From positions 1,363,501 through 1,427,500 of the forward strand of contig WAEK01000003.1 of the NCBI GenBank assembly GCA_011634665.1: 64,000 nucleotides of DNA, read 5' to 3'. Numbering within the stretch: position 1 is the first letter of the stretch; each line of letters begins with the position of its first letter. This document shows positions 36,401-47,800 of the stretch, in pieces. The position numbers and the translations under genes were made by a program. The notes beneath the pieces are model-generated. The model ran no database searches. It was not told where the DNA came from and saw nothing but the letters and a program-made list of their open reading frames with translations. Origin of the DNA: Mortierella sp. BCC40632. Taxonomy: Eukaryota; Mortierellomycota; Mortierellomycetes; Mortierellales; Mortierellaceae.

Positions 36401-39400
36401 AACAATGGTGGCAACAATGGTGGCAACAATGGTGGCAACAATGGTGAAAAAAACAACGGTGGTAACAATGGCGGCAACAATGGCGGCAACAACGGTGGTA
36501 ACAACGGTGGTAACAACGGTGGTAACAACGGTGGTAACAATGGTGGTAACAATGGTGGTAACAATGGTGGTAACAATGGTGGTAACAATGGTGGTAACAA
36601 TGGTGGTAACAATGGCGGCAACAACGGTGGCAACAACGGTGGCACCGATGGTGGTACCTGGGTTCCTCCACTCCCCACTAACTTCCCCACTGGTCCTCCA
36701 ACTGGCGGTCCCTCGATCACCGTTCCCACTGGTGGTACCCTTACCCCTACTGGACCCGTTATTGTGCCCACTGGCCCCGGTGGTCTCCCCGACGGTGGCT
36801 CAAAGACTTCTGGCGGAAACAAGACTGGTGCCATCATTGGTGGTATCATTGGTGGTCTTGCCCTCATTGCCCTCATTGCTATCCTCTTCCTTGTCGCTCG
36901 CAAGCGTAAAAGACGTCAGGAGGAGGAGGAGGATGCCTATGGCCGTCACCCTGGTGTCGGTGGCATCGGTGGCAATGGCTCTCACTCGTCGATCCACGGC
37001 TCTGGTAGCAACATTCCTCCCTTGGTCCCTGTTGGACCTATCGGTGATTTGAACGAGGTTGTCGTCGATGAAAAGAATGTCTCTCATCCTCATCTCCCCG
37101 GCGGCCCCGATGGTAACAACAACTTCCCTGGCGGTCCTTCTGCCGACGGCTCTTTCCCTGGTGGACCCAATGGCGATGGCTCTTTCCCTGGCGGTCCTGA
37201 TGGTGGTAACCACTACCCTGGTGGTCCTTCCGGTGATGGCTCTTTCCCTGGTGGACCCAATGGCGACGGTTCTTTCCCTGGCGGTCCTGGTGGCGATGGC
37301 AACGTTCCCACTAACAACAGCAACTCTCATCTCGGTGCCATTGGTGCCATCGGTGCCATCGGTGCCATCGGTGCTATCGGTGCTATTGCCCACAAGAAGC
37401 AAAAGAAGGATGACGAGAAGCAAGAATACGAAGAGTACGAAGAGTCCAAGAACGGTCATGTCGTGCCTCCTGTTCCTGTTACTCCTGGTGGACCCAACAA
37501 CGATAAGCCAACCAAGACTCCAAGCAACCATGGTGGTTTTATTCCCGTTCCTGTTCCCGTTCCTGGTGGCCCAAGCTCCGATAACTCGACGAACCAGCCC
37601 TCTGGCAATGGTGGCATTGTTCCCCCTGTTACTCCTGGCTCCCCTGACTCGCCCACGACTGAATCTAGCAACAACCGAGGTATCTTTGCCGGCGTCATTG
37701 CTGGTGTCGCTGCCGCGGGTGCTGGTGCCGCTGCCATCTTGAAGGGTCGCAACACGGACGAGAAGACCGTTAGCTCCCATACCACTGTTACCACGACCAA
37801 GACTGGAGGCAAGATCTATACCACCTCTGGAACTGGCAACCGCACTGTCACCACCGAACGTACTGAGACCGGCGACTGCCGCCATGTCATTACTGGAGTT
37901 GTTCCCGGAACGACGACCATCCGCACCATCACCCAGCGCACGGAATCTGGTGATGAAATCTTGGTTCCTGTTGATGGACCTGAGGGTGAGGAGCGTGAGG
38001 TCGTGACTGAACGTTCTGAGAATGGCACAATCCGCTACCTCATTGGTGGTTTGATTGCTGGTACTGTTGCTGGAGGCGTCGTTCGCCACATCCTTCGCAC
38101 TGACTCTGATATTTCCGAGAAATCGATTACCGTTACCTCTTCGACCCGTATTGTGACTGAGCGTACCTCGACTGGCGAGATCCGTCATTTGATCGTTGGC
38201 GGCTTCAGTGGCAATGCTATCCGTGTCTTGACTGAGCGCACTTCGTCTGGTGAACGCTTGACCCCCACGAACGAGCCCACTGGTGAGCTCCGCCATGTGA
38301 TTACTGAGCGTACCGAGTCTGGTGAGATCCGTTACATCGTTGGTAGCATCATTGCCGGAGGTGTCGTCCGCACCGTCATCCCCGGAGGTGTCTCGACTGT
38401 TACCTCGTCTACCCGTATTGTGACCGAACGTACCACGACTGGTGAGATCCGCTATGTCATCATTGGTGGATTCAGTGGAAATGCTATCCGTGTCTTGACT
38501 GAACGTACCTCTTCCGGAGAGCCTCCTCGTTTGATTCCCACGAACAATGACGATGGTGAGCTTCGTCATGTTATCACTGAGCGTACCGAGACCGGCGATA
38601 TCCGTTACATTGTCGGAACCGTTATTACCAGCAGCAGCACCACCACCCGTGTCATTTTGGGACCCCGTATTGTGACCGAGCGTACCTCGACTGGAGAGAT
38701 CCGCTATGTTATTGTTGACCAGTACAACGGCAATGCTATCCGCACCAAGTTTGAGCGCAGCCCCGAGACCAACGAGTTCACTCACATCCCCGTCAAGGAA
38801 CCTGAGGGTGAGCTTCGCTATGTTACCGAGGAGCGCACTGAGACTGGCGAGATCCGCAAGGTCATTGGCGCTGTTATCACCGGAAATGTTACCACTACCA
38901 CCAAGACTGTCACCTCTCCCGAGAGCTCGTCCTCGCAGATCCGCATTGTCTCTGAGCGTAGCGAGAATGGCGAGACCCGTTTCTTCCAGGTCACGAATGG
39001 CCCTGATGGTCAGGAAATCCGTACTGCTGTTGAGCCCACTGGTGATGGCGGTTACCGCATCCCTGGAGGTGCTGTGATTGTTGCTGCTGGTGCTAACTTG
39101 GTTGGACAGAACCACCACACTACCACGACCACTCGTGTTGTCGGTGGAGGTACCTTGACCCCTGCTGAACAGGCCGCTAACAAGACCCAGATTACCTTGA
39201 AGTTGAGCATCATGCGTTACGAGCGTGCTGACGCTTCTCAGGCTGTCCCTAGTGCTGAGGTCGGAATTGTTGTCTTCTCCAAGTTCAAGAAGATTGCTTC
39301 TGGCGATGTTGATATCGAGAACACCGAGTACACGCATGTTGAGGAGGTCAAGGCCCCCAATGCCCGCCGCACTGTCAAGTGGATGAAGACCGAGGCTCAC

Positions 39401-40093
39401 TGGAAGCGTGAGGCCGGTATGCTCCAGCACTTGAAGTCTGATCGTTACATTGCTGATCTGTTCACCTTGTACTCGCTCCCTGCCTTTGCCGAATTCCGCT
39501 ATGTTTCGATCCTCGGAAGCTTCTCTCGCACTCTTGAGTCGTACATGAAGACCGAGTCCCTCAACGTCAACCAGGTCCGTGTTCTCTCTGCCTCGCTCTC
39601 GGATGCCCTCCGCTGGTGCCACGATCATCATGTTGTCCACTTGAACATCCGTCCTGCCTCGTTCTACCTTGACGGAGTTCTTGGCAAGGATACCATCAAT
39701 GGCAACGGTCAGTTGGTCTGGAAGCTCTGGAACTTTGGCCATGCTCGCTTCGTTGGTGAGAATGTCGACACCGAGTCTACCACTGTGACCTATGCTTCGC
39801 CTGAGATCTTGATTGGACGCAAGAACAAGGAAGCGACTGTCCCTGCTGCTGTTTCGATGGATCGCTGGTCTTTGGGATTGATCTTCTACGAGCTCCATGC
39901 CCGCAAGACCTACTTCTCGTCTGCCAACTTTGCTGAGTTCCAGTTGACGTCGCCCGAGAACAAGTTCGAGCCTAGCTTGGATCTTGTCCGTGATTCGAAC
40001 GCTCGTGCTGCTATCCAGGGTCTGTTGGACACTGATCCCGAGAAGCGGTTCACTCATGATGTCCTGAGCGAGGTCTACTTCAACCGGGCTTAA
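33209..40093 (+). CDS. Receptor-like transmembrane pseudokinase with Gly/Asn and TERT-type repeats
   Basis: Exons 33209..33302, 34835..35324, 35622..35841 and 35963..40093 (1644 aa). Exon 1 is a signal peptide ([18 protein letters not shown]). Residues about 32-345 form an extracellular domain of short beta-rich blocks ([34 protein letters not shown]) resembling a Kelch-like propeller, which I cannot prove. Then come about 36 NNGG units (about 350-497), a Thr/Pro stalk, one transmembrane helix ([20 protein letters not shown], about 557-580) with a stop-transfer RKRKRR, PGGPxGDGSF repeats, six GAI units, a second hydrophobic patch, and about 13 copies of TER-T/S-x-S/T-G-E (about 894-1278). The C-terminus (about 1341-1638) has a protein-kinase fold signature, but the catalytic loop is HLN (1494-1496) instead of HRD and the metal motif is NFG (1525-1527) instead of DFG, so it is a pseudokinase. 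SPE, DRWSLG and the late Arg are kept. It probably senses wall or external ligands. Confidence 0.85.
33357..33435. repeat. (CT)n microsatellite in intron 1 of the pseudokinase gene
   Basis: About 79 bp of uninterrupted CT dinucleotide, starting about 55 bp after the 5' splice site at 33303. Confidence 0.95.
33912..33945. repeat. (CCCCTT)n repeat
   Basis: Five to six copies of CCCCTT in the same intron. The opposite strand has runs of four G spaced by two A, a G-quadruplex-type pattern. Confidence 0.85.
36208..36648 (+). repeat. Coding tandem repeat, 12-bp unit encoding Asn-Asn-Gly-Gly
   Basis: About 36 units inside the pseudokinase gene. Sub-blocks are nearly identical at DNA level: GGC AAC AAT types early, GGT GGT AAC AAT types late. 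One unit has Asp for Asn, and one is interrupted by Glu-Lys. The block pattern indicates expansion by slippage or unequal exchange. Confidence 0.95.
37850..38990 (+). repeat. Coding repeat, [10 protein letters not shown] module, about 13 copies
   Basis: Protein-level repeats inside the pseudokinase gene with core TER-T/S-x-S/T-G-E-I-R-x-V/L-I and about 30-residue spacing. They alternate polar cores with short hydrophobic strands ([15 protein letters not shown]), suggesting a stacked beta structure. DNA copies are diverged. Confidence 0.85.
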
Positions 40094-40525
40094 AGAGAAG
40101 AAATGATGGAGGGAAAGAGGGACATGATCAAGACTGGAGCGTTTTGATAACGTAGCATTGGTCCTGGTTTTTTTTTGTCTTTATTTCTTTCTTTCTTTCT
40201 TTTTTTTCTCTTGCCCTCCAACACCTAATATCCCTCTCATCCTTTCCTCCTCTCCGACTCTTTTTTTTTTTTTCTTTCTTTTTTCTCTTTCTCAAAAACC
40301 CTTCTTTCAAAAGAAGAAGGGGAAAAAAAAAGTAATTATAATTATCTTTATACACAAAAACACGAGGGAGCACTGCTACCAGTGCATGCTCTGCTACGTT
40401 GCTTTACTATTCTCTCACACACACAACACACACACTCTCCATCTTTCAGAATATATCTTGCCATCTATTGACATTTTTAAATATATATTATTAAAAAAAA
40501 AAAAGCCGAACTGTTTTTATTATTA
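40094..40525. other. Intergenic region between convergent pseudokinase and DMAC1-like genes
   Basis: 432 bp of T-rich and A-rich low-complexity DNA holding two 3' ends. Nothing else seen. Confidence 0.5.
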
Positions 40526-41045
40526 TTATTTTGATTCTGGAGGTGGGAACTTGTACAAGGGTTGGGACCAACGGTAGATCGCGGCAGCAATGAAAGCTAT
40601 ATTGATATATATCAAGTTAGTAGGAAGAATGCAGCACTTCCGACTCTTCCCCCCTCCTCCTTCCCCTTTTATCTCATTTAATCAGTTTTTTAAAAAGCTA
40701 ATACTGACCTGTGCCCATTAGGCCGAGACCGGCTCTTCTTGCAACCAGATTGGAGGGGATCTGTTTAGCCTGATAAAAAGAGTAGACTCCAAGACCACCA
40801 AATCCAGCACAGCCAACTAACTTGCATGGCATGCAATCGACTGGAGCCAGTTGCTGTTGCTGGATTGGACTGGAAGTCTCTACAGAGGGGACTGCTGTTT
40901 GATCAGACTGTTGGGATGGGAAGTCAAGAAAGGGAGAGGAATGCTGTCAGTTGAGGGGAATGGGAAGACAAGCTAATGATGGAAACTATAGCATAGATAA
41001 AAAAAAAAAAGAGGCGCTATAAGATGATCTGACCTCTTGAGCCAT
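40526..41045 (-). CDS. DMAC1/Dmo2-like (DUF4536) small mitochondrial membrane protein
   Basis: Minus-strand exons 41034..41045 (MAQE), 40709..40907 and 40526..40596 give 93 aa. The core is DCMPCKLVGCAGFGGLGVYS, then FYQAKQIPSNLVARRAGLGL and FIAAAIYRWSQPLYKFP. A CxxC followed by a glycine-rich hydrophobic helix, a basic loop and a second helix ending in YRW is the pattern of DUF4536 proteins (human DMAC1/TMEM261, yeast Dmo2). Those sit in the inner mitochondrial membrane; DMAC1 assists assembly of the distal membrane arm of complex I. Both introns start GTCAG, a weaker donor than most in the window. The gene is divergent from the XRCC4-like gene, with 455 bp between starts. Family call is from the motif pattern; the role in this fungus is inferred. 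Confidence 0.78.
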
Positions 41046-41500
41046 TTTAGGATTGACCGTTTGTACTGTTGACCGAGATGGGCAAAGTTGAAAGAATGAG
41101 AGAGGGAACGAGAGAGGACCATGGCCGAAACAGTGAAATAGAAGAGAAGAGGAAAAAAAAAAAAGTCAGTCACAAAGTCGGGAGAGAAGAGAGAGAAGTG
41201 GTGGCAAAAAGGTTCTTTGCTCCATCTGCCTGACTTCCATGTCCAAAGCATCCTGAGTCGTTCTCGAGTTTACTCTCCGTTGTGTTTTAATATACCTGGT
41301 AACTCATCTCACCATGCTTAGTCTTTCTCTTTCTCTTCCCATCGCATGTCGTCTGTCAATCCTTTTGCATTAGTAGACTGACATCCTACTCTCATCTTTA
41401 TTTTCTCTCTTTCTCTCTCTCTTTCTCTCTCACTGCCATCTCTTTCGCGCAACTCATATATTTCCCCTCCCAAAGATATAGCTCTCAACACACCAGGAAT
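41046..41500. promoter_or_regulatory. Shared divergent promoter region (DMAC1-like / XRCC4-like)
   Basis: 455 bp between divergent start codons, with a CT-rich tract at about 41400-41430 ahead of the XRCC4-like start. No clear TATA box. Confidence 0.45.
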
Positions 41501-44337
41501 ATGGGCGAAAGCGAGATATCCCTCTTTCACATTCACGGACAAGTCAGCAGGGGCAACAATAGAGGCATCCGTGCTGACTACGCCATTCAGACAGTATGGC
41601 AACCACTTTCTAACTCATCCGCCACGTCGACTGGTATCGCTGGCAAAAGTTCAACTCCCAACAAGGCAATGCAGTGCAAGATCTACTTTATGGATTATTG
41701 CTCATTCTGGACAGGGACGCGTAAGGAACCTATACGGGATGTTGGCTCTTTGAAGTCTATTTTTTTATATCTCGATTTATGATTAACAATGGAAGGGGGG
41801 GTTATCTTTTTTTTCTTTCGTTCTTACATAGTCACTCAACAGATCTGGGAAACTCAGCGGGGTAAAAGATGCGAAGACACTGTCACCAAGGAGCTCTATG
41901 AGAGTCTAACCCGGGATGCATTCAAAGGAATTGCCAAATCAAGCGATGGTCGTTGGGGTCTTTCCTTGAGTGTCCGTCCATCTAGTTTGTCCACAAGCGA
42001 TATCGAGGTAGAGCCATCACCCGACTCTTGATTTGCTCATTTGAGGCCCTGAGATCATTACATTATGTATAGATGACACTGTGTGGTATTGATCTAGGCC
42101 TTTGTCCAGTATCCCACCCCCGAGAATCTTGCTTCCTAACTTTGTCCATAAACTATTTCAACTTTTGATTAGCTGACCTGGGCTGGATCCGTCACTAATG
42201 TCGTTTCTGGACGCAAAACCCAACAAAAGGCAGTGTATTCTTTTGGTTATCGACGATTCGACTTTTTCCAATAGAGTTGCAAAAGTGGCGAAGGATACAG
42301 AAGGATTCTGACATTTATGCTTCATTTTTACTTTTAGACAATTCTCGGAACTATCGATCTCGAAAAGGTGTCACCAGAGGAGTCAGAGGAGATCTTACGG
42401 CAGTGGATTAGCGCAACTATCATGGATCGAAAGAAATATGGCGTATGAGAGACATTCTTTCCTTCCCTCCTTTTCCTCATTCTCTATCTCCCCCCTACAT
42501 ATTATCGACCATCTGTCTTGCCCGAGATGAGGGATACTTATACCACAGTGTACCTATTCATATATCACTCTAGCTATTGAGTGCAGAGCTAAGAGACTAT
42601 ACCTCACAGCTGAGTACGCAGTACGAGGAATGCAGAAAACTACTGGCTGACTTTAACCTGGAAAAAAAGCGATCACAGAATGATCTCCTGGAAAAGGTAA
42701 GAGACGATCTAAAGAAAAAAAAAATCAAGTCTGCGGACAAAATTGATCTTTTCCTTTCCTACAATGATTTGCTGGTATATGTACTGCTGAGTTAATCATC
42801 TAGATTTTTTTTTGTTCTCGACTTTGATTTCAACTTGACAGTTTAGAGCGCTTATCAACACTAAAAAGGCCAAGATAAGTAAACTAGTAAAAAGCAACGA
42901 CACCCTGCAAGCACAGATCAAGGACCTTGAGAAAGGTAATGACCTCCCTCTCCCCCTCCCTTCCAAAAAAAAAAAAAAAAAAAAGAAGAGAGAGAGAGAG
43001 AGAGAGAAAGGGGAAAAGAGAGAAAGGGAAATATTGATCCCTAGTAACCACTCTATTTTATATAAATGCCAGTGACTTACTCTCGTCTTTACTTCATCTG
43101 ATGGCCTTGGTATCATTCCTTGAATCCCATAGCACTTTCTGAAGAGAGACAGCAAACTGCTGCGCTAAAGGGTCAAAAACCCGAATCAGGCAGCTCAGAT
43201 TCCTCGCAGAGTAGAGCCAAGAAGGAAGAGGGTGATGACACGTCCGATTGCGGATCTGGAGGAGCCAGTAATCAGGGCTCTAGTAGAGGACGCGGAAGAG
43301 GCCGTGGTCGAGGACAAGGTTCTAGAAGAGCGGCAGCAGCTGAATCACCTGTCCAAAGAGACACTGTTGTTATCAAAAAAGAAAGTGGGACAGGCTCTGG
43401 ATCCATTAAAAAGCTTGACCGCAAAGCAAAGACCACTCAGAAACAGGGATCCGAAGACGCTGGTGGAGAAGATTTGGTACCGTATGTGCCATTACCACAT
43501 CCACAAGATGCCTATGGGTGGGACGAAGAAGATTCTATGAGAAAGAATATAAGCCATGATTCTCGTAATTCAGATCAAGTCAAGGATCCAATAGCTGACT
43601 CAAAGGAATCTTCAAGAGCCTCCACAAGATTGTTTGTACAAGAGACTGGCAACTTGAAACGACATTTGGATGATTTATCGAATGAAGCTCAAAAGTTGCT
43701 AGATCGTGTTTCCAAGGCTGCCTCCAACCATAGTAAGTTGGGTATGCGAAGGGAAGAAAGGAAACCTGGATTTTTGTTTGTTTGTTTGTTTGTATGTATG
43801 TATGTGTTGTCAAGTCAGTACAATATATGAACATGGCCCTTCTATTCTTGCTTCTAAATCTAGGTGGAGCCACAATCAAGAAAGAGATCCAAATTTCAGA
43901 GACTGTTGTCAAACAAGAGTCTGTAATTTCAAGTCGTTCCTTGCTTCGCCGCAAACGAGATACGAGCAGCGAGAATGCACAGGAACACCTTGTATTGGAA
44001 GAAGAAAAAGAAGAAAATGAGGATCGTTTGATAAAATCTACCAAAAAGAAGAGATGTTTAGAGGGCGAAGGAGGAGGAGGAGGAGGAGGAGGAGGAGGAG
44101 GAGCTGTTGGGGAGAATCGTGCTTCTAAAGCAACACCGGCTATGACGACAGTAGAATCCTCACCAGAATCTACACCAAGGCCAAGATCACGATACCCGGT
44201 TTTTGCAATGTAAGTGCCCCTCTTGTCCTAAATTTGTTTAATAATCACCTATTTCATACTCTCGTTCTTCCTGCTAAGCTTTGCCTTGATGCTTACAACC
44301 CATTTTCTCTCTCTCTCTCTTCTCTCCCTCCCTTTCC

Positions 44338-44376
<39 letters not shown>

Positions 44377-44643
44377 AGGAGAAAAGCTGGGGCTCCGAAA
44401 GCAGAACCACCCAAGCGGGAACATACATCTTCAACTGCCTCACATACGTCTCTTCGGTCAGAGCATTCGGGTGAAGGACCACAGTTGTTGGGCACAGACT
44501 ACCGAAGAGCCCGAATTTCATCTAATCCGGATTCCCCAAAGAAAACCTTTCTCACTCGATCAGACAGTCATCGAAAGCTAAAAGACGGAGGGGTATCTCC
44601 ATCCATCATATCTGTGGAGGAGCTGTACAAAGAATTAGAGTAG
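41501..44643 (+). CDS. XRCC4: XRCC4-like DNA double-strand-break repair protein
   Basis: Nine exons: 41501..41720, 41832..42007, 42173..42232, 42338..42442, 42574..42696, 42842..42935, 43133..43732, 43864..44209 and 44379..44643 (662 aa). The head domain contains IYFMDYCSFWTGTLT, matching the XRCC4 pattern around the Trp-Thr-Gly strand, a Leu/Trp-rich beta segment and LGTIDLEKVSPEESEEILR. A long coiled coil follows (SAELRDYTSQLSTQYEECRK onward), the stalk for dimerisation and ligase IV binding in XRCC4/Lif1. The last 380 or so residues are disordered and include an Arg/Gly block, a run of 11 Gly and many SP/TP sites. XRCC4 dimers scaffold DNA ligase IV in nonhomologous end joining. It is about twice the length of human XRCC4 (334-336 aa) because of the tail. 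Intron 8 ends in about 36 A followed by TTAG. Confidence 0.8.
44339..44374. repeat. Poly(A) tract inside an intron, next to the 3' splice site
   Basis: 36 A bases ending four bases before the exon at 44379, in place of the expected pyrimidine tract. Confidence 0.9.
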
Positions 44644-44800
44644 ATAACAATGCTTGCGCTTATGCCCAGGAGGATAAATCAAAAAGACAGTCAAGTAATA
44701 GGTTCTAGTTTAGAGTCAGCTCTATTGTGAAAGAAGAGTAGAGTGCTTTGAATGTAGGGGGGCATATGTCGAGATAGGGCGGAAGAAATCTACAAAAAAA

Positions 44801-44842
44801 GAAAAGAAAAGAAAAGAAAAGAAAAGAAAAGAAAAGAAAAGA
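44801..44842. repeat. (GAAAA)n repeat
   Basis: Eight copies of GAAAA between the convergent XRCC4-like and VWA8 genes, only 14 bp from the VWA8 stop. Confidence 0.9.
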
Positions 44843-44855
44843 GAAAGTAAGGTCT

Positions 44856-47800
44856 CTACTTGATCATGGAAGACAAGAAGATCGACTTGATAATCTGGGG
44901 CAGGTCCTTTGTATCCATGCACACATGGGCATGAGATCCCAAGGAAGCCTTAAGCTTGTCTGCCTGGTCAGCCAGGGATCCGATGAAGATCATCGAGGCA
45001 GTAACTCGGTCGTCCGAACGAAGAACTAATATGGGCGTTTTTCAGAGCAAGAGTAGAGTAATGATTAGAAATCGATATCCTTTCCTCTAGATAAATCGGT
45101 GACATTCAAAAAGAACAAGAAAATGCACATACTGCGACCAAGGTCCTCGGGCTTGATGTTGTACTGTCCAATGTTGGCATCCGAGAGCACGACCACAATG
45201 TAATCATCCGCATCCTCCTTGACAATCTCACGCATTGCGTTCGCCGTAGCCGACAAAGTGTTGTCTCCACTCAGACAGTATTGAGAGTGAGCACTCATTT
45301 GGGAAATGATTCGGAAGACCTCCTTCTCCGTCTTGGGGTACTTGCCCTCCTTGACAAATTCGAGGTTTGGCGAGTCACCCGAATGGCCAATGATTGTGTA
45401 CGCGAACTTGTGCTCAAAGCTCTTGAACGACTCCATAATCACTATTATTGTTCAAAGGATATGTCCCTTTGTTAGTACTACTACAAACCATCCTAACGTC
45501 GGACAACAAACAATACCAACAACAACAAAACTTACTGAGGGCAACTTCCATCGAACGTTCCAATCTTCGGTCATGGTTATTGAAGCGGAACATACTAGCC
45601 GAGAGATCAAAGACAAAGTACATCTTCTTGGGCTTTTGTTGGAAACCCATCTCAGGGTCATTTTCACCTCGCAACTTGTAAATGTTGTGCTCACCCGTCA
45701 ATCCCTCGATCAACTTGGTGTCATCCAGATCACCCGAGCTTTGGTTCTTGAGCCACACGCGTTCCTTGTTCTTGGCCTCAATACCCTCGAGTACCACACG
45801 AAGCTCTCGGATTTCTCGCTGAACATTCTCAAGATAGTTCATGTAAATCTTGGCATCAGCTGCAGACATATCCATCGACTCGAGGTGCTTTCGCATTGTC
45901 ATGTTGTGCATTTCGACCTGTGCATCCGAAACAAGCTTGGGTGGAGGAGCGCTCGTACGCTAAAAAAAAAAAAAAAAAAGAATGGTTAGTACGCCTGGCC
46001 ATTCTCTGGAGGCAGCAATAGTGTACCACCCAAAAAAAAAAAAAAAAAAAAAAAGAGGGCAGCTTTGACTTACAATATCCAGCTTGGAAACATCATCAAA
46101 GCTTGGCTTTCGACCTTCGGCAGGAGCACCAGTACGTGTACCGGACCCAGAGCCAGATCCATTGCCATCGCCATCACCACTTCCGTCGCCATCACCACTT
46201 CCGCTTCCTGCTCCTCCTCCTCCACCGCCACCACCAAAAGAGCCACTGGCAGCACTAATATCTGCTGGCAATTCATCTCCTTCACCATCCATGCTTTCTC
46301 CTCCGATCAAGGGCAGACCGTCCGGGCCCACCATTTGACCTTCAGCATTGATAAAATGACCCTTCTCATCCTTGTACAGAATAGCCAATGTACGACTGTC
46401 CAAGGTACCGACCAATTTCTTCCAAGTGCTAGCCGACTGGAATAGATCCGCAGCGTTGACTTGCCAGACACGGACCGAGCCCGAGTTGTCCATGGTCAAC
46501 AGTGCACCATCAGGAAGTTCGGTCATCGAGGCAATGGTTCGGTCCTGAGGAAGCCCCTTGAATCCGGTGATGGGTGCATCCGAACGCAAGACACTTGTCA
46601 CAGGAATCGTCGTTGGAATGACCACACGCCAGATACGTTGTTCGGTAGCACTAAAGAGTTCCAAGTATGCTTCACCCTTTCCGCTCTAATCCAAGTCAAC
46701 AAAAGCACAAAATAAATGACCAGCGGTTAAACCAACATCCTATCTCTAGAATCGCGCAACAAGCAAAAAAAAAAAAAAAAAACAGAGAGAGGAAGAAGGA
46801 GAGGCGACTTACAGGAGATGGGATAATCTTGGCCATTTGGTCTGTCTTGCTCAAAAAGAGAGATGCACTCTGGAGGTTCGAATACATGTTCCGGATCTGC
46901 TCATCCGCAATTGGTCGCATATACGAAAACACATCCAACGTGGCCTCGGGGTCATTTGACAGCGCAAACTTTTCAATGTTCTTGGTAATTGCGGTCACCA
47001 CACTGTCGTTGGTCGTATGCATCATCCGGATGACATCGCCATACTCACCTCGACCAGGCTCGATAATCGCTGGTGAGATAAAGGTCAATCTATGCTTGGC
47101 CTTGGCACCCACTCCCGAAATCGAAACTTGCTGGATCTTGTCTGGGACAGGGGAGTTAGTGTCACTGGTAAAGACCAAATGATAATCGCCGGCATTGCAA
47201 TCCTTGACCAACCAAAGATGAGGGTCAATCATGTAAAATGCAGACACCTGAATAGGAAGCTCGACAATATGCTGCAATCCGGTGTTAAAGTCGGCCACAA
47301 CAATGTTAGCTCTGTTCTCTTGGTAAAAGGCAATATAGCCCTTGTGGGCCTGGGACTTGTCCATCAAGGACGGAATTGGCGAGAGTCCATTCAGCATCAC
47401 CGACACAATCGAATTCTTGCCAATATCCAGGGACAAGAACGAGTTATCGGCAGGATTGTGCATGCACAGGAATCGAGTGTCAGCCACGGTCTTGACCAGA
47501 GCGAGTCTTAGTCGTGGAGGAGCCCGTTGGAGTGGGAAATACTCGTACATATCAGCGCTCTTGACGGTTCGGTGGGCGGCATCGATAAAGTGGAGTGTCA
47601 CAGGGTTGGTCGAGATGGCATACAGGTTGCCTTGCTCCGTCGAGACAATATCCAATGCTTCGCCGCGAGTGGGGATCTTGAAATGATACAACTGTTCAGA
47701 AAAGACAACTGATCGACCCTCAGAACGCTCCAGATCGCGTGGCACTCCAGGGGTCACACTCCAACCACCACGGAACACAATCTCTTGCGACTTGACAGTA

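Noticed and set aside
36168..36903. Pro/Leu and Cys/His repeat frames on the minus strand and Thr-rich frame on the plus strand
   Set aside because: Other-frame readings of the NNGG coding repeat.
36800..40057. 1085-codon open frame on the minus strand across the pseudokinase gene
   Set aside because: Same cause: codon bias and repeats of the sense gene. Composition is Arg/Ser/Asp-rich with no motif.
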